Source: Syntrophaceae bacterium UBA2208 | GTDB taxonomy: Bacteria; Desulfobacterota; BSN033; UBA1163 | Direction: 5' to 3' | Length of the DNA: 13,015 nucleotides | Assembly (NCBI GenBank): GCA_002327885.1 | Contig: DCUS01000206.1 | Location: 1 to 13,015 of the forward strand | Shown: positions 12,929-13,015 of the stretch, one piece after another | How positions within the stretch are numbered: the first letter of the stretch is position 1 | Layout: every line of letters starts with the position of its first letter | The notes under the pieces: model-generated | Databases searched by the model: none | Told to the model about the DNA's origin: nothing | Seen by the model: only the letters and a program-made list of their open reading frames with translations | Position numbers and translations under genes: made by a program

Positions 12929-13015
12929 TTGTCAGAATTCTTTAAATGGTTGATTGTGGGTTGGTCAATCGTAGTAGTGGGTATTGCTGCCCTTGGTACA
13001 ATCTTAATTATTAAA
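12929..13015 (+). CDS. Start of a membrane-anchored protein, truncated by window end
   Basis: An open frame of 29 codons runs from TTG 12929 to the window edge and encodes SEFFKWLIVGWSIVVVGIAA followed by more hydrophobic residues, ending IIK. This reads as a single N-terminal membrane helix (about residues 8-28). GGGGG at 12919-12923 lies 5 nt before the TTG and can act as ribosome-binding site. An in-frame stop at 12893-12895 limits the upstream extent. Family not recognisable from 29 residues. Confidence 0.45.
   Translation, partial: MSEFFKWLIVGWSIVVVGIAALGTILIIK

Overview
The window is a gene-dense bacterial chromosome segment. Gene content and protein style (Lon, a MEMO1-family AmmeMemoRadiSam B protein with an N-terminal PqqD-like segment, a CSDGSC-type zinc ribbon, an NtrC-family regulator) suggest a Desulfobacterota/'Deltaproteobacteria'-like organism, probably anaerobic. 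That is inference from recognised sequence style, not from a marker gene. There are no tRNA or rRNA genes, no transposase and no CRISPR array. No gene-free stretch exceeds 300 bases; the longest (7639-7886, between divergent genes) holds direct repeats and a candidate promoter.

Layout, left to right. (1) 4-2106: one subunit of a probable heterodimeric ABC exporter with a large insertion between TM1 and TM2. (2) 2233-2682: a translationally coupled pair, a 69-aa acidic protein with a duplicated DLNxLFPxxG motif and a 79-aa multi-Cys zinc ribbon, behind their own sigma70-type promoter. (3) 2788-5202: ATP-dependent protease Lon, with its own promoter and a G9 tract just after the start codon. 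(4) 5252-6508: AmmeMemoRadiSam B (MEMO1-like). (5) Minus strand, 7638-6624: a transglutaminase-like protein followed by a small coiled-coil protein, convergent with (4). (6) 7887-8291: YjbQ/UPF0047. (7) 8401-9180: a PPP-type metallophosphatase. (8) 9359-10027: a HAD hydrolase. (9) 10099-11355: an MFS transporter. (10) 11399-12820: a sigma54-dependent NtrC-family response regulator without a kinase beside it. (11) 12929-13015+: the start of a membrane-anchored protein cut by the window edge. These are mostly independent housekeeping and accessory units; I see no single pathway linking them.

The most striking signal is non-coding. Four gene ends (ABC exporter; MEMO / minus-strand coiled-coil gene; HAD; sigma54 regulator) carry short tandem arrays of degenerate 7-bp units that overlap or abut a stop codon, followed after a spacer by units of the same consensus in inverted orientation. 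A fifth, after yjbQ, has the same architecture with an 8-bp unit. The unit sequence differs at every locus (GGNTGNA, CGCANAG, AGATTNN, CAATNNN, YYGCNGTN), while period, inversion and placement at the 3' end are shared. I know of no named element matching this and treat it as the candidate undescribed feature. Two further palindromic repeats (a CCTGC family at 9191 and 10034, and a 56-bp imperfect palindrome at 9246) lie around the HAD gene.
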